NCBI GenBank assembly: GCA_000507305.1
Contig: DF240136.1
Span: 62,001-126,000, forward strand
Origin: Breviolum minutum Mf 1.05b.01
Taxonomy: Eukaryota; Sar; Dinophyceae; Suessiales; Symbiodiniaceae
Length of the DNA stretch: 64,000 nt
Direction: 5' to 3'
The notes below the pieces were generated by a model, which had not been told where the DNA came from, made no database searches, and was given only the letters and a program-made list of their open reading frames with translations. Shown in pieces: positions 48,301-60,300 of the stretch. The position numbers and the translations under genes were made by a program. Numbering within the stretch: the stretch's first letter is position 1; each line of letters opens with the position of its first letter.

Positions 48301-51300
48301 TTTGATCAGTCACCACAGGATCTAAAAAATTGACCATCGCAAAGCCAAAAAAAAGAGCTTGCATGAATATTGTGAAGAGAACCAGTGCCACTGTTTGTGC
48401 TGCTCCCAAGCATCCCAGGTGTCCAGTTCCAACAAACATCATCAAATCAAAAGTAGATTGTACGAAACGATAGTGTTCTGGAGGAATTGGACTTGGACTG
48501 GTCATTTCCTGAGTCGATGCCGCCGATGCCGCCGTTGCCCGTTGTTTGACCAATGAATTGGCCGTGTGTTCCGAAAAGAACCTTCGGATCTGCGCAGATT
48601 CCGAAGGATCCACGGATTTGATGATTCCATTTTGTGAAGGCAAAACACAGGGAGATGAAGCTGACAAAGTTCTGGGAGCCAACATTGATTCAACCTCCTG
48701 GCCTTCCACGCTGATACCCACAAATTGGGAATCCTCGTCCACATCCATCTTTTGCTTCGCTTCTAAAGCGGCCACTCGAACGTGAAGGTCGGTCTCGATC
48801 AACATCCTCGGAATTTTTCATGCGAAGTATGCACACCCAGAGAAGTTGATGCTCATGGTGCTGGGAGTTGAAATCTGAATGGATGCAAAACAGTAAAGTC
48901 AGCTTTAAATTGAACATGTCTGAAACACTTATGAATTATACCATATTATACATACATTTCAGACACATCTCGACGAAGCCATAATGACTATGGTGGTGTT
49001 TTGCCCTCGCAAGAGAAAATGCAGTCTTACAACACGTACAATGTCCTAAACAGGTGTTTTTGGAGCATTCTTGGAAGTTTTTGGCGATCAAACGCCTTTG
49101 TAAACAACAGCATTTCAGCTCTTGGTTTCTCGTGGAGGTTTGTAGTAAATCTACATTCGATTCTGTAGAGACAGCTTGGAATAAGGAAATTTTTGCCACA
49201 CACATCCTTGAATCTCCTCACTGAAACATAACTGGTGTTGAACCACAATGCTAAGATGTGAATTCCAAGTGTGAAGCTTTTAATTCATTCTGCATATCAG
49301 GTGTGAAACTGCACACCAGGTGATGGTTCACTTCCCCTCAGACGTTGTCCATGGAAGGGAATCAAGTGCTCAAATTTCGGACGTGCGAAGTACAGATTTG
49401 TTGCGACCTTGATCGGCCATCTCACACTACACTAATTACACCATAGGTTTGGTCGACATTTTCAGCTTCTTGCTGAAAATTGGTCATCACATGTACCTAC
49501 CCTCCTCTCTATGACCCTCGGGCAAACATGTTGGTCTTACTTTGTAATTACCTCTGGATTTTCCAAGGCTTTCTCAACAGGACCGCAAATTTCCGGATCG
49601 TTCCAGAAACGGTGAGAAACGCTGGCAAGTTCTCGCACACCTTGTTCAGATAAGCATCTTGACAGTGTTTTCCAAACGCTGAAACCGTTGTTCGAACTCC
49701 TCTAAGATGGCCAGCTCGTTCGAAGACATGGTGAGACAGGGTGGGCACCAGCAAATGGACTTCGTTTGGGACTCAAATGCAGCTGCTGTGACATGCATCA
49801 AATGAAAATTTAGTCAACATTGACCTGTTTGCAGGAAAATCCAGTGATTTTGTATTTACGTGGACTTGTTTTGGTTGTTATACTAGTAGGTACATATGAG
49901 ATCCACCATGATCCGCTTCTCATGGTTGGTTCACAAAAAGAGCTTTTCTCCCAGCCTGGATGTCATGTAAAGACAAAATCGTTCATCATACTCCACGTTC
50001 GTATCCTCAGCTCTCTCTCCAGCTGTCCCCCAGTTTCCCACACCGAAGGTCCACACGTTGCACCATTTTGCACGATCCACATCTTAGGAGTTGACACCGA
50101 TTCGTATCACGAGCTTCTTGGCGGTGGCCTGGTCAAAAATATGGGCGAAGACGTAGAAGATGACACGAAATTGATGAATTCATTGCCTTCATCACCACTG
50201 CTTTCTCCAGCACAGGGTCCAAGATGGGATCCTGGGCCAAAGTTGAGAAACACACCTAACAACTTAACAACCTATGAATCTGGTGGCTTCATGATCTTCC
50301 TGTATCTCGAATCAATCCATCAGAAGTGGCAATATTTTGGCTGATATCAACATCTAAAAGACTCAGGTCATTGCCATCTCATTTTCAACGTTCTCGATGA
50401 TCAAGCACCTTCAGTGATATGTGTTGGAGATGGCACCTTCCCAGTAACTGTGACTATTATGGATCCTTTCAAACCTTCATTTACCACTGCTACTGGATAG
50501 GGGCAGCACCCTCAGAGCTGTGGCTAGAATCAAAAATGATAACACTTCGCTTTGATTCCGAAGATGTTCAACAAAAACTTGGGTGCTCACAAACCATGGC
50601 TGATAGTGCACTCCAGCTGGTCCTCAACAACTTGCAACAATTGCCAGCTTTTTGATGCTGCCCTCCTCGTTGCCCCCTGACGGGAGCAAAGCCTGTCTCT
50701 TTGTGCGGCCACTTGCAGCATTTCAGTTAGGTCAAAAATCGTTGTTCACACAAAGCTTGGAAAATAATGATACTCAACTGAACCGGTTGCCAACTAAATT
50801 CAACTGAACTAGTTGCCACCAGTTGTCCTTCAGCAATCGGTTTTGCAGAGTTGTCACCTTGCAATCTGCAACTCACAAAATACTTGGTCCAGTGTCCGCA
50901 TGCCCGTTGTCAACATTATCTGGTGGTGTCATATTCGAGACATGAGCGGTTGCCGCATGCAAGCCCATGAAATTGAATATTACAGAATAACAAATGACAG
51001 ATGAACCTGGTGACCTTCTCCATTTCAAAATCATATGTGACAATTGTAACTGACATCATTTTACCAGAAAAAACAGTATGAAAAATGAACAAATCTATAA
51101 TCAATCAATAGTATAATAGTCAAACATCCTTTTGATACTGAGATTCCTGCACACATATTTGGTTCTTGGCGAATTCGACTCTGCTCCTTTTGTTTGATCC
51201 ATGCCTTGGAGATTCGAAGAAATTGAGCAATCGCCCATGGGATCTGAGATGCGACATCACTAAGCTCCGGTCCAACGCTTGGCCTTGTGGATCTACCATC

Positions 51301-54300
51301 AATGGATAACGTGAAGATCGAGTTACCTGGGGATGTAAAGAAGAAACACACCTTCCTGATATGTGAACCTGCGAGTGTTCTTTTCTATAAATATATGCTA
51401 TATATGACATATATATAAAAGTGCTATGTGAAAAATATGGATTGGCGAATTTATGTGTTTACCAATTTCGATGCAGCACCGAGCACTGGACCATAATTGC
51501 ATTCTGGATTGACCTCAGTGCCCACGATTGGGAGCATCATACAAGAAGCAATCCAATGACATGTGGACCTAAGCAGTGAAACTGGGACACCCTGCAACTC
51601 ATCACTTGGTAGACCTTCCAGTGACCACCTCAAAGAGATGCTCAAGAAAAATGGCCAACCTCTGTGGTGTTTCCAAATTTCATGTATTCTCAAAGCGTCG
51701 TCTTCAAATCCTACTCAATCTACTCCTTACCATCTCCTATCATCTACTTCTTTCATGTCAACATTTCCACCTTTTGCTTTTCCACAACTCGGGCCTTTGG
51801 CAAGTCTATGCCCCAAAAGTGCGAGTGCAGCTTCTGGGGCTTCTACTCGCCAACGGTGCCTTCATCAACCAAAAACTCCACCATGTTGACACCTCATGTG
51901 CAAGGTGCTTTCCTTTGCACTGCCTTACGTCTCCGTTTCTTCCTTAAAAGTGAAGCGATTTCAGAAATCAAGTGCTTGCAGTATTGACGACATCAACTTG
52001 ACTTAAACTGTCAGTAGCACTTCTGTCCAGACCATCCAGCACTCGAAGCAGCTCAGATGTAGCACAAAAGGCACACAAATCTTTATCTGTCTTGAAAGTG
52101 TCGCAGCATTCCGCGAAACTTGCAACCAAAGCGAAACGTCCAAAAATCAGCTGCTTTTATTTACAACATCTATCAACATCTTTATTTATATCTTTGTTGA
52201 ATACTTAGGGTTAGGGTTTTGTTATCACAAAGGTTCACAGTTCTGTTGGGCTTCCAACGTTCGTTGGCAGGCAACTTGAGCTCGCGGATTTCACGCATGA
52301 AGTTCTCTTGAGCTCAGCACGGGCCAAGTCGGCGTGCGAACCGAAAGAAACGGTACTGACATTAACAAAAGACGTTGAACAAACGTTTCGTAACTAGACA
52401 ACATCAAACTTACGAAACCACATGCGACATTGGTGACAAGACCATGTGAACCATTGAGACCAGTGCGACGAGTGGGTAGATGCTAAGATCCCTTTATGAA
52501 TTTAAGATCCTTTAAGCACGGTGCTGATCTTGTCGCGGAACTCCGAGTTGAATGGACCGCAATACCTCGATCAATCGATCAACGGGTCGATCGAAGGTCC
52601 CGTGGTGACTCACCCCATGTGCCCCGGTGACGCCGTGACTTCGAGGGAGTGACGTCACGAAGCCACCAGCCAAGGCCTCAGCTACGCCGTCTACAGTTTG
52701 ACACATGATGCCTATAAATGCTTTAAGTTTTAAGTTTTAACTTTTCAACCATCAAAGAGCGATCGTCAACTTGTCACTGCGATTGCTGTTGAAAAGGCCG
52801 CTTTCCAACTCTAGCAAGGCCGGCAGAAACAAAACTTGCTGTGACCCAACAAACTGAGTTTTGTGCAACATCACCCACCAATTTCAAGCGACGCGATGCA
52901 AATGTTGCAGCATCCTATTGGCTGGATTAAATCTGACAAATCAACTCTTTGAAACTGCAACCGTTCACGGGCACTCAAAATGAAGACCTATTGCTTTGTC
53001 AGATTTCGCATGATTGTGTGTATTCAATATTTTCTTGGACTCCTTGGAAAAGTAGATTTGATCCGAAAGACATGAAACACTGTGATTCTTCAGTCCTCAG
53101 TCCATCTGTCTTGCTCAGTTTCAAGGCCCTTCAACAAGCGATTCGCCGCATCCTTTGGGGGCTCCAAAAATGATCACTGGTCCAAAGGCTTGAAGGTGGA
53201 ACAAGTTGATCTCTCAGATCAAAAATCAGGTGCCGGCAGTCTTCCTTTTTTGAGCTTCTTTGTTTGCCTAGCAGATCGTTAGACTTTCAATATATTTCAA
53301 TGATGCGCCCCACCTTTTGAAGCCGATTCTATGCCACGAATGTAATGAATGAATGTCTTTTGGGTACGGGTCACCGAAAAACAAAAAAAACATGGCTTCC
53401 CACCTCCAACTCTGCTTTTGCACTGATAGCTGCTTGCAATTGTCTATCCTTAGGGCATTTTTCAAGTCTTTCAAGTCATCTGTGAAAACCTAAACATTCA
53501 TTTTTGTATCTTCACCTGCTTTCGTTTGCATCTACCAAAAACCCCATCTTGGTCCCCCAACCAATTCAGCCACTTCACTTTGAACTTTGTGAAGTTCACC
53601 TTCTGCCTCGTGAAAGTTGGAAAAAACAGACCCCTGAAAAGGTGGGCTTTACTACCAAACTATCACTGCATCAAATCATAGGACTTAAAGATTAGATTTC
53701 GTTGATACTAGATCCCCTGCCCCTCCAACGTCGAAGTTTAACTTAGTATTTGCTAAATGTCGGAGTTTAGCTTGGTATTTCCAGAAATGCGATGTTTCAC
53801 CCACTTGGTATCGTTGCAATTCTACGGAATGCAAACACTGCACAAGTGCGTATGTTTTTGACTTCCAGATGAAAACTGCTCGCAAGCAAAAACTGTTTGG
53901 TGAAGTTGCATCGTCATTCCAACTCCGACCAACTTCACGGTTATACATAGTATTTCACGGGTAAACACGGGCATTTCACGGTACTTCACCGTGAACGTGT
54001 TGCCAATTTTAGAGATTTCTTTAAGTACCAAGCTCAGCCTTCCTGATCAGACTTTGTTACAAAGCCATACCCACAATGTCGCGGATTCTTTGTTTGGGTT
54101 AAACATAGCATTTCTGTATGTGGAAGTTGAACATCAACATTGACGCGTAGGGAGATGTTGTGAGTGAATTGTTAAGTCACAATTATTGTTGAAGGTGTGT
54201 ACGTACAGTAATTGCAAAAACATTGCAAAAACAAATTAAATCAAAAACATGCACAGGTAAACGTAAATGATAGATGATCGAGAAGATAAAAGCAGTCTAA

Positions 54301-57300
54301 TGATAGAGTAGTACATTATCTTATTGCAGGCACAGGTACTGCAGCCAACTCAGAGCGAGCTTTGTCGAGCTTTGCTTCCTGTACCTGCCGTATTTTGAAG
54401 GCTTGCTATGCCGGAATTCAAATTTTTGAATCTTTGAATCTTTGGCCAACTTTTGGCACCTTCAAATAATCCATCTTTGGCTTCACAATCTTGGAAGCTT
54501 CATGGTACATCACCATGGCTCCAACCTCGGTTCAATTTGCTTAAAGGTGACATGACGTCACGGTCACATGTGTGAGACTTTTTGAATTCGCAACGCTTTG
54601 CAGTCCAAAAAACAAATTTACAAAGACCTTCAGCAGCGGCATTGGCCTTTTTTGCCATTGATTGGTCCAGCCTTGTGCGAAAATGATCAACAAATGTGAA
54701 GATAAATCAACCAAATTCGAAGCTTCAGCTATATCTTCAGTTCGCCACACTGCATGTTTCCAAGGTCCCCAAGATTTGGCAGGATCTGCATCAACACCTT
54801 GATCCAAATCACAGTGGCAAGTGGCAAATGGAAAAAACAGGATGAGCTCCCAGGCGAAGATAGGGTTCAATCAATTCGCAGGTTTCATCCTGGGAAATGC
54901 CAGGAGTGACGAGATGTGACGAGTGACATGAATTGACATGAAGAAAAAGATGGAAACACAAACATCCCAAACTCGAAAACATCTCGAAACTGAGGGCCCT
55001 GACATTGATTGAATCTCGACTGTGTTCAGCCTTCCAAAGTTTGATCACGTTTTTTGAAGACTCTCTGACGGCATACAACTGAGCTGGAGACAAATCTCTT
55101 CAAATTCCTTGGCAAACCAGCACACATTAAATACATAATCTGATCTTAAACTGATCTTAAATGCTGTTGCATACTCGCTGCATCTTTTTGCATCGAAGTG
55201 GCTTCAGGAAGTTCATGTCATTCAGCATGCCTTGGTCGACATACTTCGCATTGCCTCCCTTCCCAAAAACCTGGTCCTTTCTGGGCTGCCAAAAAGCAAA
55301 GACATAGTGGAAAGTGGATTTGACTACTGACAGTTGTCCAAAAATCAATTCATCTTATGCTTCGTAGGTTCTGGCGGCTGCAACCCCTGAGGATGGAAGC
55401 TTTTGGCATGTTCATCATAGGAGTCTTTGATGAAAGTGCTGGACACCTGGGCTTGAAATTGGGTCACAAGTTGGTCAAACATGGCGAAGCATGCAGGATT
55501 CATGACCAATTCGTATGAAGGTGGCCTTGTTGATGATCTTGTCTTCAGGTTTCACCTTCAATTTAAGCGGAATGCAACTCGCTGATTCTGATGATTCTTG
55601 TGGCAAACATGCTGAAGATCGAGACACAAAGCCTGCAAAGCGTCAAACTTCGGACTTTCTTTTTCTCCACTCTGGAAATTGACCATTGAAGCGTACGAAC
55701 CCTACATTGCCTCTTTACACAGCTTGAGAAATCAGCCGTTTGCAGAGTCTATCGGACTATCGGATTCTATCGTCTCATTTTTGCTTCACCTTCTAATTCA
55801 GCCATAGATTCATCCTGCATGTTGTTGAGTTGCTGGTATTGACGCAAATCCACGGGTCGTCGTGGATCATCCAAGTCAAGGATCTTATCTTCAACCTTCT
55901 GATCTTCAGCCTCAAGCTTTGCCCAAGTCGAAGCTGTTGAAGCACCAAAGCGGGAACCGATGGAACCGGTGGTTCCCAGGAACTTCACGGCTGGAGAGGC
56001 AGCTTCACTCACTTTGCGCCGTGCTTTCACACGCAAATGACGATCCAAGTCGCGTAAGCGTTGAGTTTCACGTTGATCTTCCTGCTCCAAAGCTTGGAAA
56101 GGTTCACTGATAGAAATCTCAGGTTCAGAATTTTCAGAATCTGAAGTCTCAGGAGATTTGGTAAAATCTACACCACGGTGCTGTTGTTGTATCAATGCCA
56201 CTTGAGATAATTGAGGATGAACATCTACGACATCTTCAGCTTTTTTGACAGCTGTTGGCACCTCTTGGGTCCAAAAAGCTGCAAGAGAGCTGGGTACTTT
56301 CGATATTTTCGATGTTTCGGGTACTTGAATTGGATTTGCAACTGCTTCAGCTGGAGTTGGAGCACGAGCGTCACGAGCACGTAAGAAAGCTCCGGATTTC
56401 ATCTCCTTGACTTCCTTGATTTCCTTCTCTGCAACCTTTGCAAGCTTGGCAGGTTCGGTGCTCACTGTCCTCGAGACCTGCTTGGTAGCCATCGTAGCCA
56501 CTGTCTCTGTTTTGTTCTGAGCATGTTGAGTCTTGTTGGACAAAACTCTTGTTGCCTTACCCATGTCATTGACTTTGACGACATCGTTCTTTGCAAAACT
56601 CACAGCTTTCAGCAATGTTTGCTCGGACTTGTTGACAGCAACCAATTTCTTCGCCAGGATGAATTCTGGCTGTTTGTGAATTTGGTCGTCTGCCGAATGT
56701 GTAGCCATAGGTTTTGAAGGTGGCTGTGCTGAGACTGCCACGGCAGACGTCGCATCTGTGTGAGGCAGAGCTGCATCAACCTTCGGTGTGGGCACTTTGG
56801 CAGCGAGAGGGATGGGCTTTGGCTTCAACGCTTCCAACTCAGCGAAGGGATCTGCTTCACTGCCTTCCTTCATATCCTTGATATTCTTAACGGAAATCTC
56901 ATCAAAAGGATCCACTAACTTCGTGTGAAGCTTTGGGACATCTAATTGATGCTCCGCAATTCTGTGGTCAGGTTGAGCTTCATCAAACAAGGCCTGAATG
57001 GAATTGGTGAGTTCTGGATCGAGTTCAACAGCTGCCAGCAAATCCAGTCCAAGGAAACCTGTCAACCACAGAAACTTCATTTTCAAACGGCGAACCGCGA
57101 AAAACACGCACCGCCTGAGCCGAAAACTTTCCGTGGGCACTTCTTGTGGGTTTGCATTGACGTCAAAAATAAAACATGACCAACAAAAAGCTATTTGAAG
57201 TGACGAACTGACACATGAAATCCAAGCTTCAAGCACTCCATCAACTATCAGAAGGCCTCAGTCACCTTGTTGCCCATGAGGAGAAGCAAGCCGTCAAAGG

Positions 57301-60300
57301 TCATTTTGACCTAAAAACGTGTGCGGTGGGGAGGTCACAACAGGAAGAACTTATGAAAGTCTTATCATCTCATCTACTTGCTGTAGCACTGTAGCTGGTT
57401 TTGTCTGCATAAGTTCAAGCATATTCAACGTGGGATGCGAGATGCTACCAACTTCCACATATCACAGCATCCCAGCATCCCAGTAAATAATTCAATTTCA
57501 ACCAGGAATATGAAACAAATCAAATTAGCTGATTGGTTTCAACCAGTAGATTGGGCTAAGCAAAGCCACATTTAAAATACTTAAAACAGAAAACATTTCC
57601 ACCTTTCAGCCTTGGGATGTCACGATGTCCACTGGAGCTTTGTTGGCCTTTAGCTCCACAATGTCCTGCGGGATGATATTTTTGGCAAGCAAATCTTCCA
57701 CCTCATCGTAGCATGTGATTTCATGGTCTGCCTTGTCTTTGATGGATTGACAGGCCGAATTGGCCTTGCAGGAAAAACAGAATTGGTGACAGCAAATATC
57801 TAGGAAAATTAGACTTGCCCACCAGTGAAGTGCCTCATGAAGGTATGGCAATGCTTCTTGGAGCTGCCGATTCGCCTGTCCCGAGGCAAAAAAAAGTCAT
57901 CGAGTCATCGTCACACGCCACTCCTCGTATTAGCACTGCCTCTTCTCGGTCGGCATCGATGGCAGATGCGTTTTCTTCACAATCCTGGGACTTCAGCTTC
58001 CAAACAAGTCAATAACATGGTCGTCTTCATGCCAAATAGTTACATAGTTGAGAATTAGGTATCCGTTGATTGCAATCATCCTCTTTGACTCTATGATCTC
58101 CTGTTGATTCATGTAAGACATTGTAAGAGTCATAGTAAGACATGCATACTGTAACCACTACTGTAACCCTACAGTGTTGCGCGCCTTGGCGATGGTGCCA
58201 ACTTCTTCTGCTTTGTCTTCAGCCTTGCTCTTCTCCTCACGCACCTGCAGTTTCTTCGCCATTACGTTTCCAAGTCTTCCAATTCGTTGCTATCATGGCT
58301 GTTCTACAACATTCTCAAAGATAGTCATGTTTGGATCACTGGGCCTTGTTCAAGAGTTCGTTGGTTTTTTTGGTCTCCCATTGCAACACCTCCTCCTGCC
58401 TTTCCTTAGACAACGAATGGCGTTCGAGCAAGTCAACGCCAAAGGCGATACACTCTTAGGAAGCCACGATCTCTACCTGATCCAAACGACACCGCCACCC
58501 AGGAGCAGAAGGCAACAAAACATGAACATACATACTGCTACATACATGAACCACTGCAAGCTGCAAAGTGCTAGTGTCTCCATACGTGCAAAATGTCAAA
58601 CATCTTCACTTCGTGGCACCTGCATGTCCACCACACTCTTTGCAGCCTTCCGACAAAGGATTTCTCGCAAGCATTGACAGGGAGCACATGTGGGACTATT
58701 TAATCAGGAGAGTCAAAGGTGATATTGTCAACTGCTTTGCGAAGGGAAAGACATAGCCTTTGTGTCTAGAACACTTGTTCGATAAGGAGCCTCTTCGAGC
58801 TTGCGCAAACCGATGTTCACACTCTTCTCTTGCACCTTCACGTGGTGCCCAGGGAAAACGCCCACATGTTGAGGTGAAGATGGGTTCTTCCATGTTGCAA
58901 CACATTTCAAGAAAACACAGCCAACAGTACTCACCCATCCATCAAGATTCAAAATTTAAGGGACCTGTTTGGGGTTTCATGCTTCTAGTACACCCTTGAA
59001 GGCGTACTACAATCCAGTTTAGGGTCTTAAATTTCAGGGACTTGTTTGGGATTCAGATCATCGAGTGAACCTTCAAAACCTACGACACTCCATGTTTACG
59101 GTTCTAAATTCTAGGGATTGGTTTGGGGTTTCCTGAGAATCTAGTACGCTCTTAAAGGCATGCTACGACCCACGTTTAGGGTTCTGAAATTTAGAGATTG
59201 GTTTGGGTTTTTTATGCGTTTACCCTTGGTGGCATACTGCAATCCACGTTTAGGGTGCTAAATTTTAGGGATTGGTTTGGGGTTTCCCGGAAATCTAGTA
59301 CGCTCTTAAAGGCATGCTACGACCCACGTTTAGGGTTCTGAAATTTAGAGATTGGTTTGGGGTTTCATGCTGAAGTGCACCCTGAAAGGAATACTACAGT
59401 TGCCGGACGAAGGAGCCTGGCCGTAGCACGTGCTAGTAGTACTTACTAGGGGGGAAAAAACCATACCATGGGGGAACCAACAACATGGAATGGGCACACA
59501 TCTATAATCATCTTTACATGTATATTGATGTTTTGGCATGGCCAACCTCCTTTCACAAGAAACGCAGGTCAATACATGATATCATGCTGATAACGTCTGA
59601 TACAGAAAAAAACAACATGTACACATCTCGGGCAGTCGACATCTTCAAAGCTGCCAAATCTTTGGATTCAAATCCTTCGACCACATTTGTCTGGCCAAAT
59701 GAAGCGCACTAAAATCAGTCCTCTGGGTGTTTTTCAAATTTGGAAGGTCTTAAAGTCTAAAATCCAAAAACAAGGTTTCAGTTTCATAGAAAAAACAAAG
59801 CAACCGGTGAGGGAATTTTTAACGATTGAGGGGTTCAAAAAAATTGGTGCGTTGCCATATAGTCTGTATTGTATGGCTGGTCCTGAACGGGAGTTTCGTT
59901 GGCACAAACAATCTTCACTGAAGTTAACAACCACCATGCAATCTTAGAGTCACAAGCATTGTCACCTGTTTGTTCTATCTGAAATCGATCAATTTGCGAA
60001 TTTGGTCTCAAAGATTTTTTTTTGGGCCTAATTTGAAAATTGTCATCAACAAATGAACCCGCAACTCGCCATGTACAACTTTACTTCACCCACATGAAAC
60101 ATCCCCGCGAAATTCCACAAATCAAAACGCCCAGGACGGCTTGTTTTGGTGCCAGTGGGGTTTGTTTTCCACAGAGGATGCAACCCATTACACGTCTAAA
60201 GCAAACTCCTTTCAGGCACAAGAATCTTCGAATTTGTTGCCGAAAACTGCAGGGTCGAGCCAATTTTCACGCCATCATCGCCCCCGACCCACCGAGCCCT

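Noticed and set aside
49820-50344. 175-codon plus-strand frame
   Set aside because: It overlaps two dynein exons with diagnostic motifs on the minus strand and shows no domain itself.
51563-51947. Plus-strand frame with an ankyrin-like LLLANGAFINQK
   Set aside because: A single weak fragment antisense to dynein sequence, without a second repeat.
52207-52218. TTAGGGTTAGGG as a telomere
   Set aside because: Two units only, well inside a gene intron, with no array.
57081-57236. Upstream Met at 57236 as the start of the 437-codon gene
   Set aside because: The added residues would put the signal peptide inside the protein and overlap the leader-like relic.
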